Below, in pieces: positions 47,565 through 58,899 of a stretch of 64,000 bases of DNA. A model generated the notes under the pieces. The model saw only the letters and a program-made list of their open reading frames with translations, did no database searches and was not told where the DNA came from. This stretch comes from Leptoclinus maculatus (Eukaryota > Chordata > Actinopteri > Perciformes > Stichaeidae): the NCBI GenBank assembly GCA_032191485.1, contig JAVDOI010000008.1, positions 18,148,674-18,212,673 of the forward strand. The letters run 5' to 3'. Each line of letters starts with the position of its first letter. The first letter of the stretch is position 1. The position numbers were made by a program, and so were the translations under genes.

Positions 47565-48460
47565 ACACTTGTTACACAATTAGCAAAGTCTGAAAGTCAA
47601 GTAAGAGAAGTACAGTACAATAAGTCAACGTTGACTTGGTTTCACACGGGACACTAACAGTGGCCTCGTGGGTGAAAGTGTTTGTTTGCCCTCTGAACTT
47701 TGAACTTGCTGTGAAATCAACTAGACTCCAAATAGACGTTTTAGGATTTGTGCACCAATCACAGATGTAGAGCTTATTGAAATCCATTGTACTTAACTAT
47801 GTTTTAAAGTCCCAAACCAAAGTAGGGTAATGCTATTTTCCTTCTGAAACATGTGATCAGTTCAAAATCATTCATAATTCCCATAAAATTAGGGAAGACA
47901 TGAAGTATCAAAGTTATAACACAATGCTAAGTATGTTTTTGCAGCTGTTAAAGAGGGTGCGGGGTCTCCTGAAGCCCAAACAGAACCTTAGGGTTCAATC
48001 CTCAACAGCCCCATGTATGCATGATGCATGTAACAGGGATTTTGGCATGGACGAAGTGGGCGATGGGTTGAAACGAGGAGCCGAGTTTGGTTTGTGTAAA
48101 GCATTTCTTGCAGGCATGTGGGAGACTTAAAGGCTTTGCAAAAGTTTCGGGGGAAATTTTCTCTAAGGTTTATGAGCCATAGCAGATGAGTAGATGACCC
48201 AAGTTAATTATTATTGAATTTGTTTTCCCTGCTCCACTGATACTTACCTCTATCCTGATGCTACAATGACAGTGGGTACTCTCATTAAAGCGAAGGATGT
48301 GGCTTGTCGGAGAGAATTGTCTATTTTTTTTCTTCCACATGGACATTTCACCGCCAGTCTAAACCTGTTAAACTTCATCATTTGTCGTGGTTAGCGCTAG
48401 ATTTTCATTTCAGAACAACAATATTGTTAGGAATATTCTTATGCGATAATGGTTTCAACT
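47565..48460. other. Non-coding DNA, nothing recognised
   Basis: Short frames at 47572-48130 on both strands show no features. A good minus-strand donor-like CTTAC|CTC occurs at 48244 but without a matching acceptor or open frame. Confidence 0.4.
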
Positions 48461-48466
48461 AAAAGT

Positions 48467-48485
48467 AAAAAAAAAAAAAAAAAAA
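48467..48485. repeat. Poly-A run (A19)
   Basis: Homopolymer after AAAAGT. No retroposon body seen upstream. Confidence 0.85.
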
Positions 48486-48489
48486 GTAA

Positions 48490-51435
48490 GGCAGCATTGC
48501 TCAGTGTTTCCATGGCAAAACATCTATATCTTTTTCTCCTTGAGACAATTTTTTAATTGCCTGTAAACAAGCGAGCTGATAGAGCTGACATGACTGCAGA
48601 GCAGGATATGAAGTATGAGGGAAAGTCGAGACAAATTACTCCAATCAAATGCATAATCTTGAAATTAGATGGTCAGGCATGTAATACGATATAAGGAAAT
48701 TGCTGAAAGGTTTAGGGGCAGACTTGCCTTCTGTTCCGTCTTACAAAGAGACATGACATGAATCGTCATGATATAACGATGACCTGTCATGATTGAAATA
48801 CAAAACAGATGAAACACAAGACATCTGTAGCTTGTCACGCTGGAGTTCACCAACTTAACCGAAACAGTTGTTGTGTGCTCAAATGTGTGCTTTATGAATT
48901 AAGATATCTCTCTAACGTGTATGGGCAGGGGAAAAAAAACTTTTTATGTCACAATAAACTGTGTAATAAAGAAAAGCGTGAAGTTGACATGCAGTAAATA
49001 TACTTACAGTTATTGGTTAAGTGCTTTTGTTTTCTGTATTATCTATTGAATTACTGTGGACTTTAAAAAAAGTTCACCATGTTCAGGCATCGAAGGACCC
49101 TTTGTGCTGACAATAGACAGCCATGGTTGAAGTTGTAAGCTAACAATATCTTGATGTGAATATGAATGTGAGTACATGGTGATGGTCAAAATATTTCCTG
49201 ACTCATGTCACTCAAGAACTAATGATAAATGATCTACAAAAACCTAGTAGCTTGTTGCTATCTGGACGGCGGCATTCTTAACTTTACTTGATACAACAGT
49301 ACGAAGTAATCATATAATCACAAAGTAATAACCATGGCCATGAGCTGCAGTCCAAGCAGTCGACCTATAGCCGACACTAAAGCCTATTAGAAACAAAACA
49401 TGGCCAAACTTAGCTGGAAATTGAGTTGGCATCATCAGTCATTCCCATGTTTACATCCTGCCCTAGACTGGAGTTGAAGGATGGCCAGGTATCAAACTAT
49501 GAATTTCAACTTGGGCTTCTCCTCCCTTCCTATTGGTGGAAAGAGCCACACCTCGTAAGCCAACAATAAAGGGGAGAGACAGAGGTGAATGGTATGGTGA
49601 TATTAACTTCTTAAAATGATAAACACTAGCTATGTTCAATCGTTGATGCTAGCTACGCCTTGGAACATACCAAAACTTACATGTTGCTCCTTTAACATGA
49701 CAATGGGTATCGCCCCCCCACAGTGTGAAGGCAAGAAAACGAGACACAGGGCCACCCAGACAGAAAAGGATGAAAGAGCATCCTGTTCACTGAGCAGCAC
49801 TGAATCACTGTCATCCTCAAGAGGTCTAATGTAAGCACAAAAGAGTGAGCCTCGGAGGAGCTCAGACTTCACTTCACCCTCACTGTCATCATAGCGAAAA
49901 AAATCCCAACCCAACTAACAAACCTAGCCTGGCTAGGCTAGGACACTTGCCAAGACACATGAACCACTGCCGGTGTGGGTCAACCATGATGACCAAGTGG
50001 GAGCAGGTAAAGTGGAGTTGTGTCTTCTCATGAAGCCAAAGGCAGCCAAGTGATCGCCTGCTGTTGCTGAAGAAAGGTGGTTAAAGAATAGTTTGGACAT
50101 TTCTGTTGTGTGTGTGTGTGTGTGCAGCCCTTGGAGGATTGAATGAACTCCGACTGGCTAAATGTGTCCGCGACACAGCCGTACAAAATTACAACATGAT
50201 AAGGTGAAGAAAATGTCACACTTATGATGTCAACATAAATTAACAAGACAGTCTTTTCGGTCAAGAAGTAACAGATATCTCCCATCCAAACATCGTTTTT
50301 TTCCGCCCTCCGTCTTTGCTCTGGGACAATATGTAGGAGCGTTTGTCATTGGTTATCAGGGGATGATATATAATCTAGCCTGCAGAGAAACATGTGTTGT
50401 GGTTTAATCTCGAGTGCATAGGCCAGTATTCATGGCCAGCAGCTGGAGAAAATCACAGGAGACGAAGAGTCCACCGTGGAGAAAGGAGACATACTGCCTG
50501 CCTGCCTGGCAGATGTTGTTTTTTGTTATCGGCCCTCTCTCCACCTTTATTTATGTGGTGACTTACAACCCGACACCCTCTTTCTCCACACGCGCACTGC
50601 TCCTTTGCCCACACAGACATTTTCATATGAATAAATATTTGTTTTGTTGCCCTTGTTGCCGTTAGACGTTGCACCCGATAACACATTCTGGTATTTGTAT
50701 CAGAATCAGAAATAACTGAATGATTCGCGACGGTAAGTTGGGTTTACTACCAACATAAACAACAAAAGTATTCTGATGATTCAGCCAATGCCGAAAAGGA
50801 AATCCAAAATACATATTTCCCCTCCTTTAGTCCTATTTATCAGTCTGGATTGTTTTGGTGTGAGTTGCCAAGTGTTGGAAATATCTGCCACAGAGATGTC
50901 TGCCTTCTACCCATTATAATGTCACTAGATGACACTCAGCGATATCGCTTTCCAGAAATCATGACCCAGTTGTGAGCAAGTTTTATATATAGGAACTATT
51001 TTCTTTCTACCGAACTACAACCGCCAACCGTATCACCGTGCAAAAGGAAGAAAGGCATGTGCTTGTGACAGCGCGAGATGTCGAGCAGCTACAAGCCTGA
51101 GCCTCTCGTCCATGAGTAGATGCAAGCTTCCTTCAGCACGCTGACGGGGGTAGCAGTATCTGTGAGGCTGCATTGGCACAGGCATGCTCACAATGAAATG
51201 TGTAGCAGGTTATATTTACCATGATTAGCATCTTAGTTTAGCAATATCACGGTATTTTTTGTCATAAACTGAAAAAGCGGTGCAGGAACACAAAAATTAA
51301 TCTTTGAAAAATAATTTTTGCATTAATGTTTCAGAAGCTATTTCAAGCATTAAGCACTGCCTGCTTATTCAGGTGCAGGGAGACCTGTAGTTGTGTAGTA
51401 AAAGTCCAATATCTTTAACAGCGCCTATTGTCTCA
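48490..51435. other. Non-coding DNA, a (TG)n array, nothing else firm
   Basis: Mixed AT-rich sequence. A TG array lies at 50107-50126. Frames of 60-92 codons at 48665-50686 occur on both strands, overlap and lack domains. Some words at 49600-49700 hint at old repeats I cannot place. Confidence 0.4.
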
Positions 51436-51439
51436 GATG

Positions 51440-52640
51440 CAGGAAAACATCCGCACAAGCTCATCTCCTCTCTGCCTCATATCCATACATTAGTTTCTCT
51501 TTTACGCCCCGGTTTCACACTGCTGCTCTCTTATTGACAAGCCCCTACTGTGATATTTATGTCACATATTTAATATGGACATGGGAATGATTATCAAATC
51601 CATAGTTGCCAAGAGAGTCCGATCGGCCTTAAATAATGGATGAGCAAGGATGCGACTCAATTTGTGAGGCCGCACAGAAAGACAGGGCGAGTGCAGCCAT
51701 CGACCCCTCCGCCCATCCCCATCGCTTTCTCCCTCTCCGGAACGTCATTATTCTGGTCGATCTTTTCTCCCCTCGCTTGACATCATTCAATGTAATCATC
51801 CTTCAATAAAAAACCTGCTTGTAATAAAAGGAACAACCCGGGTCAATACACGGAATATGGAGAAGGATGACCGTGCGGTGGGAGACAGCGTATAAATGAG
51901 CCTCTTTATCAAAGCGGATGGCCGCCTGGTGCCTTAACAGGAATTCGACCGTGGCAGGAGTTATCATTACTGTTACCTTTTGTATCATCGGTGTTTGTGC
52001 TCCGTGAATATGAGGAAGAATGATGGCTACATTAATGAATCAATGGGCTAATGAAGCAGCCATTGTGTGGGTTTATTGAAATACACTGAGGGAAATTGAA
52101 GACTTCTGCAGCATCTCTGCGCTCACTGTTCCGCTGTCATATTACTGGATTGCCGCGCTCACCCGCAGCAAAGGAAGAAAGGATATCACCATTTTCTAAA
52201 AGGTGGTGATTGGCATCTGTCATGTGACAGCGGCTTGCGCACGAAGCTGCATTGTGTGCAAGGAAAATAGTGCTGGAGAAAAGAAGAGAAGAACAAGAGG
52301 AAAGGTCACACTTTTTCCACATGCTGTTCTTCAACCAATCAAGCCAGTCTGGACCGAGGATGGTTCGAGGGTCAAATTAGCTGACGGGGTAATTTTGTCA
52401 GGACGACATGCAGAGCGGCTGATTATCCCTGAGCTAGCATCATTTTTGTTTATCAAAAAATGTTAATTGCCTGTTTTTACGAGTAGGAAAAGATTAAAAG
52501 TTAATAGGAGAGACTAAATAAACACAATGCAATTGCATGAGGCTGTAGAAGATGGTAATTAATTTGTGGCCACCCCTGAGCTAATTAGCTAATATAAAGC
52601 AGGAAAAAAGAAGTTAATGAGGCTTAATGTAACTGATACA
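51440..52640. other. Long strongly CNE-like region
   Basis: Repeat-free, with many conserved-element-like segments: ATATTTAATATGGACATGGG, CGATCGGCCTTAAATAATGG, CAATGTAATCATCCTTCAAT, ACAGCGTATAAATGAGCC, ATGGTAATTAATTTGTGGCC and GAGCTAATTAGCTAATATAA. An 87-codon plus frame at 52203 and a 65-codon minus frame at 52137 overlap and are not protein-like. Typical of a developmental regulatory cluster; inference. Confidence 0.5.
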
Positions 52641-52659
52641 CTGAAAAGTTTAGACTAAT

Positions 52660-53325
52660 GAATTTATGAATGCGTGAGGAAATCAACCTCATGCTCGCTC
52701 CCGCCCTCACGTCGAGAGGCCCCTCTTGGAGATGGAAAAGTTAGTTGTTGTTGTTACTTGATCACCTTTGATGTGCCATGGAAGAGTTTAGCGCTATATA
52801 AAATTCCATAGCTCTGTTTGAGTCGGTGTGTGGAAGCAGAATCAGAAGTATCGCCTCCATGCCGAGCGAGAGATGGTGGACCATGGGAGGGCCCATACTG
52901 GCCCAGCAGTTAGGTTGTTTTGTGAACCCTCAGGGTGCAGCTGGTCTGAGGATACAGGAGCGAGTATATTGGGAGGTCTGGGGAGGTCAGTTTCCAGGGA
53001 AAAGGAGAAACGGAAAATAATAATACGCTGCTAGCTTCCCGTGGGTCTCATGGTGGAGATGGTCTGGGGGCAGGGGGGGGGGCTATGTAACAATGTCAGC
53101 TGCTTACTTGCCCATCCCAGCATGCAACAGCATCTAAACTACACCTTTCATATCCTCCACTGGGTCCTGAGACGCAGTGGAGGATGAGACATCCTGATTG
53201 GGATGTCACTTCTTAGCATGTTCATACCTCTAATATCTGTCTGTCTATTCACCTCTGATGTTTATTTTAAGAAACAGCTTATTATTTCACTCACTACTGT
53301 GCTGACCGCAGAGGACATTACTTAC
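52660..53325. other. Non-coding DNA, nothing firm
   Basis: A TATATAAAA box (about 52795) lacks other promoter evidence. A G9 run lies at about 53073-53081. Overlapping plus frames at 52826-53034 are chance. Confidence 0.35.
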
Positions 53326-53329
53326 ACTC

Positions 53330-53965
53330 AATAGGGTCCGAATGGCATTTAGTGTTGACACTATGGACGAAGGTTCATGGGTAATTTGAATGAAATTATA
53401 GGGCCGTGATGAATCCTGCTAGTGAGTGGGAGCTGGAGCGGCGAGGTAATCAGGTAATTGCAGCTTTCATAAATGTAATTTATCACGAAGGCAAAGGCCA
53501 GCAGTGGTAGCTGACTAGCTAGCGCGCTTGCCGTCTCTTTACACTGACCTGCAAAGCTTTCACGTGGTGACATATGTCTTTATGAGCTGTAGTGAAGCAT
53601 AATGGGTGATAAGGCAAAAATACCCCCATCAACGCATCCCTGTCATATTACATAAATCAGTACTCTAAATGGACATCTTCCCACACAGTTTCCTTCATCG
53701 TTCACGGTTTACAGCGGGTAATTTGTCAATCACACTTTGATGGAGCGGCACAGATGCTATTAATAAGATTTATATAATAGATTTACAAGTGTCAGAGACT
53801 ATATTGCCGTGTCACTACTGGGAATCTGATGGATGAGCTGATGTGTCATGTAATCTTTACAGTACATAGTCAGCACTGCCAGAGAGAATATTGGACTTTT
53901 TAGTTGCGGTTACTCGGATAGAATTGAATGCAGCACAAGCTCACAACATTTTGTGAAGTGAGCAT
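53330..53965. other. Non-coding block, CNE-like
   Basis: Repeat-free. Words such as GAGGTAATCAGGTAATTGCAG (53443-53463), AATGTAATTTATCACG and TGCTATTAATAAGATTTATA sit in a region with no coding features except an unconvincing 70-codon minus frame. Confidence 0.4.
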
Positions 53966-54137
53966 GAACAGGGATTATACTGAATTATTATTCTGAATAT
54001 ATAAATTATGTCAATGTTACATTTCTTCACCACAAATTTGGTTTTGTGGGATAGCTTGCTAGAATTTGTCATTAAAAAGGTTCCCTAAAAGTTCATTTCC
54101 AGCAAGTAAACAACTGTGAGGTTACTGTTAATAAGGT

Positions 54138-54560
54138 GTCAAACTATTCTGTATTCGCGTCTGTGTCAAGAGTTAGACAAGAACATCGATACCTCTCTCA
54201 TATATATCTATTAAATATGAAGCAAAAGCCAGCAGTCCATTAGCTTAGCTTAGCATAAAGACTATAAACAAGGGGAAACAGCTAGCCTGGCTCTGTACAA
54301 GCGTAACAAAACTGCCACCTCTAAAGCTCACCGATCACCACATTGTATCTCATTTAGTCTTAGCTGGTTGACCGCTAACCTCACCTGAGGACTTAGCTTC
54401 GTAGCGAGCTAAGCTAGCTGTTTCCGCATTACCAATATTTATGTAAAGCTAAGGATTTAGCTGTAGTTTACAGACATGAGAGTGGTATTAATCTTCCCCT
54501 CTGACTCTCGGCAAGAAAGCAGATAAATGTGTTTCCAAAAATGTCAAACTATTGATTTAA
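54138..54560. mobile_element. Fold-back fish repeat, copy B
   Basis: A nearly complete palindromic element: GGAAACAGCTAGC (54274-54286) has its exact reverse complement GCTAGCTGTTTCC at 54413-54425. Outside that, CGATACCTCTCTCAT on the left pairs with ATGAGAGTGGTATT on the right. Also carries TTAGCTTAGCTTAGCATAAAG and CTAGCCTGGCTCTGT. Non-coding; a MITE-like fold-back element. Confidence 0.8.
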
Positions 54561-55320
54561 CAGTTGAGCAAGGGTTAGGAATTTGGAGTAAAAAAAGGCA
54601 TAAATGTATATGCATATCACATATTATAACTGTATGACCCATTTCAGTTAATACGTAATACTGAGAAATCACGTTTCTGTTACGTTGTGTTCACAGAGCA
54701 GTTCCAGGTTCTTTTCTTATGTACTATTGCTAAGCCATTACAGTACATGTATTTCAGGTGATGAAATTGATTTGTGATTCAGCTGGTATAGCCATATTCT
54801 TTATTGTATTGGAGAGCTGCAATGGCAATCTCAACCAGCGTGCTCTTGGATGAACAAACATTGCCGTCGACTTAGCTCAGCTCAGATCTATATGAAACGC
54901 TGGTATCCAACCTGTTGAGAGGCATGTCGAAAGCTCAGTCGCAACAATTTGTCCCCTAATACGAAACTCTACAGATACATTTGAGGCTGAGTCTCACATT
55001 GCCAGACTGACGAGCAGATACATATCATCAAAACAGAAAAGGAGGCGAAAACCAAGTGAATTGACGCCATGAGTGTCGTTGTAATGACCCCTGCTTTGTC
55101 CTCTGCATTAGCCGTTGGTGGACGGTCATGGAAAACACGGGGGGGGGGGCGATGACTAAGGCTTTGTTTATGGGTCAAATACTCATTTCATAAAAGCCTG
55201 CCGCAGAAAACCGAAACATGATAGGTCAAATACAGGTCTAAATGCCTTCTCCAGTTTTCCTATTTTCCCATTTCACATATCCGTCTGGTGTCCGCGCTCT
55301 CTCGCCTCCGTAATGGAAAA

Positions 55321-55574
55321 CTATTGCAGAAGCATTTCTCCGTCAGCCGGGGTCAAGGGGTCATCACTGATGTCACTCTCAAAGTAACCAGTGGCAAATA
55401 GGTCCTGACATGTGCTCTCCAGTGAGAGAATGAGACTGGACAGCTCCTCTGGCTTTCCGACTGATAAGCCATAGAAAAGAATATGTGAGGCTCGGAGGAT
55501 CACGGACACAGTTTCTGCCTTTTGAGAGACTAATACCAGCTGCTGCATTAAGGAACAAACAACAACTGGGTGAT
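55321..55574 (-). CDS. Candidate 3'-terminal coding exon of an unknown gene (partial)
   Basis: On the minus strand the frame is open for 83-84 codons and ends in TAG at 55321-55323. A pyrimidine-rich acceptor GTGTCTCCCTCAG ends at 55575. An alternative, TTGTTTGTTCCTTAATGCAG, ends at 55545 and would shorten the exon. The peptide has amphipathic helical character (for example AETVSVILRASHILFYGLS) and an acidic tail ending TPADGEMLLQ. It matches no family I recognise. A minus-strand AATAAA lies about 520 bp downstream (around 54800). It could be a chance frame; moderate-low confidence. Confidence 0.4.
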
Positions 55575-55599
55575 CTGAGGGAGACACATGTTTTGCTTT

Positions 55600-56465
55600 T
55601 TTTTTTTACTCCCACAATGCAGTTTGACAAATTCAGAATGTGTCTGTTGGAACTTTGACTATATTTCTACTCATTTTTAGTCGACTTAGGCATGGCATTT
55701 ACTGCCAAAAATCATCTGTGTTCAAAATGTTTTATTTCACCCTGTGTTTTACTACATGCAAGTGGCACTCTTCCTCTTTCCTCCTCTTTCCATGCCCCTT
55801 CCCATCTTCATCTCAAGTGTTAGAGCGCAACAAATTCCTCTTGTTCCCTGTCAGATGCATGTCGTGTAGCGTGTGATTTGGTATGCACATCCCGGTCTAG
55901 TACAGATTTCTACGTTTGTTCCATACAGGCGTGCAGTGCGTCACCATGCAGCGTGACCGCTCACTCTCTGCCCCGGCTTCCCATCTCCAGTCTCATCTGT
56001 TCTCCTGTCCTTGCAGAATAAAACCCTGGGAGTGACATAAATTACAAAAAGGAAACACGGCAAGAGTTAAACTGTGAAACCTAATATACACCTGATATTT
56101 TAATGACGGGTTTTGGTTTCTTTATTCCATCACTCTCCATCTCTATCTCTTCTCTGTCTGATTGTCCACTGCACCAGTCAGAGAAAGGATGACTGAGTGA
56201 GCAGGAGACTGGCGTTTTCTGAAAAGAGTTACACCCCACAAATGGAGTCAATCAGGGGCTGGCTGAAAAAAAAAAATCATTTTCTGACAGATGTGTCAGC
56301 AAGATTGTCAGGCCTCCATGACAACAAATCCATAGCCCTAAAAAGAAAAAAAAGAGGTGTGTGTGGGGGGGGGTGAATAAAAAGAGCAAAGAGTTAAGGA
56401 GAACCGAGAACCCTGACAAAGTGTAAAACAGGAATCCTCGGAGTGGATTCCCACTCAATCAGAGC
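55600..56465. other. Putative intron or spacer between two exon candidates
   Basis: No repeats recognised. A strong plus-strand acceptor-like TGTTCTCCTGTCCTTGCAG ends at about 56014 without a matching exon. Simple runs at 56264-56273 (A-rich) and 56363-56372 (G-rich). If a minus-strand gene is real, a missing exon needed for phase agreement should lie here or nearby. Confidence 0.3.
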
Positions 56466-56471
56466 ACTTAC

Positions 56472-56574
56472 CTTTCAGCTGTCCATAACGCTATTTCATA
56501 CCAATTATTACCCCCACTGAGCAGGTGACAGGCTTGTGTGCCGATGGCAGCGCCACGCAAACTCCCCGGTAATC
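56472..56574 (-). CDS. Candidate internal coding exon, 103 bp (partial, unknown gene)
   Basis: Bounded on the minus strand by an acceptor with a long pyrimidine tract (CTTCCCTCCCAATCC..TTTCAG, ending 56575) and a consensus donor, GAAAG|GTAAGT. One frame is fully open (phase 1 in, phase 2 out); its peptide includes GTQACHLLSGGNNWYEIALW. The other two frames contain stops. No family recognised. It ends in phase 2, which does not join directly to either acceptor of the 55.3-kb exon, so an intermediate exon or a wrong boundary is implied. Could also be a CNE with fortuitous splice sites. Confidence 0.3.
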
Positions 56575-56739
56575 CTGAAATGACGGATTGGGAGGGAAGC
56601 CTTGCAGTGATTTGTGACAAAGTAACTGAACATAGACTTCTGTACTTAGAGACGTGAGAGTAGTTTGTCTTCATGCTTATGGTGACACTCTCCCTACTTT
56701 GATTTGATGCATGGGTTTTAGTGCGCCTCACCAATATAC

Positions 56740-57820
56740 TCCCCCGGCTTAACGGGGGGCCATCGCCATTCAGGTTCTAAATTGAAAAACTGCTGTAGGG
56801 TGTCCATTTAGTGTTTACCTCGTATTCATCGATAAAAGTGATGTTTTCGTTCATGTAATGTTCTTTTTTTTTAATATCATCATAATTAATATTAGCATCA
56901 TTGATTTGACTTTGTGGCTTCTTTTAGTCTTTTCTTTTTTTTGTTTTGTTGCACTTTTATTCTAATAAAACAAACTTGAGCATTGTTTGTGCAGAGGCAT
57001 ATTCACAGACAGACCATAAAGATGGTCGCTTTGTTTGACTGTTACCCATAAAACCCCCAAACCTCTCTTGCTTGTAATTTTTTTTTCTTTCTTCTGCCAA
57101 GCCCTTAAGTCTTCCCGCTTGTTATATTTCCTCCACATCAATATGTCACCTAGTTCCGCTGCAGCAGGATGTCAACTTAATGCAACTCCGGGGTTAAGAA
57201 AACACCATCTCTGCCCGCTGACTGATAGCCTGCCACCGCTCACACAAGAAAAAGTTTAGAAATTTGATCCACCTGTCATCTTGCCTGTGATTATGAATCT
57301 CTTCCTCCGGCGGGTCCGAGGCCCCATTCAGATGCAGTCTAGCTTGGCCTCGCTCGGCGTTGGTTAAATGGATGAGAGAGCAGACTTCAAATCACTCCAA
57401 GTGAGTGGGAGAGAAGGAATCCAGCTCATCTTAATGTAAACAATTGGGCCCAGTGGTGAGCCCACAAAAATATACACCACTGTGGGGAGGACTTTGTCTT
57501 TTAAGAAACGTGATTTAATTTATAGGAGTGAACATGCTCAATTTAAAGCTTCTGGAAGAGTTTGAAAAATAAATGAAATAAAATACAAAATCTCTTAATT
57601 TCCTTAAAGTAAAACTATAAGGGCAAATTTAACAAATCACCAATGAAGCTAAGATCTTGCCATCTGTCTTGCCCTCTCCCACCTTATTGTTTTTTTTCCT
57701 TTTCATCCCCGGAAGACGAGAGCCAACATGAAAAGAGAATACGTGTTTCTTTATCTCCAACCTCACGGTGAACTGCAGATGACCTTCTGAGTCGACTGCA
57801 TTAGCTTTGGGGTGGTCAGA
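56740..57820. other. Non-coding DNA, CNE-like at 57250-57440
   Basis: T-rich patches at 56862-56945 and 57080-57090. 57250-57440 is CpG-bearing and repeat-free. No coding signature. Confidence 0.35.
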
Positions 57821-57825
57821 GTAAG

Positions 57826-57896
57826 AGTGTGTGTGTATGTGTGTGTAGGGGGGGGTGGGGGGGGGGGGGGGGTGCGCGCTTGGGGGGTGCGAGGAC

Positions 57897-57928
<32 letters not shown>

Positions 57929-57930
57929 GG
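57826..57930. repeat. Compound (TG)n / G-run / CGCG / (GA)n repeat
   Basis: TG array with TATG, then G8 and G16 runs separated by T, then TGCGCGC, G6, and finally a GA array at 57895-57930. Four structure-prone motifs in about 105 bases. Lengths may vary between individuals or be misassembled. Confidence 0.95.
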
Positions 57931-57954
57931 GGATTTTTCATGCTCTCCATTACA

Positions 57955-58265
57955 GTTGTTTAGGCTAGAGGGGTTAACGCAATGAGGCTAAGTAAGTTTG
58001 AACTGTGAATCACATCAGCAGACTTGTGCATTCACTTATGCACAATTGCAAATGCACAGTCCCGAGGTAATCCCATTACCTCAGCGCGGCCTTATAAATT
58101 GCAGGACGGAGGCCTGGTGAACAGCAGAAAGTAAGAGGTCCTTAATTGATCAAGCTGCTTTTTTTTAAAACAACCACCATTATTAAGGGTAGTTTGGATT
58201 GAAAGGAGCCATTACAGTAGGCTTTACTCATTCATTTCATCCACTTTCTCTGAGCTGGTATGGGG
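57955..58265. other. Non-coding block with the CCTCAGCGCGGCCTT motif, CNE-like
   Basis: Repeat-free, with CTTATGCACAATTGCAAATGC, GAGGTAATCCCATTACCTC (58064-58082, an imperfect palindrome) and CCTCAGCGCGGCCTT (58079-58093), the same 15-mer as at 4512-4526. Then TTATAAATTGCAGG. No open frame. Confidence 0.45.
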
Positions 58266-58269
58266 ATTC

Positions 58270-58655
58270 ATGCTAGCAACCTTATAACATCAAAGCTGTT
58301 TGTCCAACCCGCTTTCTTCAAACTGAAGAATTCCTTGTTTTCCGTTTCTCGAACAGCAATTTCCTTCACTGAGCTCCCCCATTTCTTTTTTTTCCCAGAT
58401 TGAGCCTGAGACTGATTTATTATAGATCTTCTGTGTTTTGATTGTTTTGCTGAGAAGCAGGATGGGAAGATGGGACTTCCAGCTGCTCTGGAAGCTTGGG
58501 AGTCCTGGGAGCCCTGGCCCGTCTGCCCTCCCAACTGGCCCAGCCAAGTGGGCATGCGCGGTGGTGGGCCGCGGCGGGGGGTTGATGGGGCTGCAGAGGC
58601 TGGGCCAGAGAGGCCACAGATGCCTTAAATGACTTGGCATGATGGGATAGCGAAG
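58270..58655. other. Non-coding DNA with overlapping chance frames
   Basis: Four open frames of 64-131 codons overlap on both strands between 58268 and 58685. They differ in reading and none has a domain signature. GC-rich GTGGTGGGCCGCGGCGGGGG lies near 58560. No gene call is possible. Confidence 0.35.
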
Positions 58656-58729
58656 GGTTAGGAGCACGACTCGCAAGTAAATCAAAACAGTTTTTCAGTG
58701 ATATGTGAGCAGGTGTCGGGAGTGTTGTC

Positions 58730-58865
58730 AGAACCTATAAAAATACACACAGACACAGTGGGAGAGTCACACCGGTGAGTCTCTGTACCCTTTGAACTAT
58801 GTATTTTCAAATTTAAATTCTGTTCATTGTATTGCCTTTTTAGTATGCTCAATTAAACTTGTGCT
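58730..58865 (+). promoter_or_regulatory. TATA box with downstream donor and ATTAAA: promoter or solo-LTR-like
   Basis: TATAAAAATA (58736-58745) is followed about 38 bases later by a consensus splice donor (ACCG|GTGAGT, GT at 58775) and by ATTAAA at about 58852-58857. TATA box, short transcribed region and poly-A signal within about 120 bases is the arrangement of a retroviral-type LTR. A TATA plus donor alone could be a small promoter with a first exon. LTR ends (TG..CA) were not found. Confidence 0.25.
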
Positions 58866-58899
58866 GAAAGGACTTCTTCCCTGCACACCTTTGAACCAG

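Noticed and set aside
58268..58685. Four overlapping open frames of up to 131 codons on both strands
   Set aside because: Mutually exclusive readings, Pro/Ser/Gly-biased, with no domain or splice context; a locally GC-richer patch gives fewer stops.
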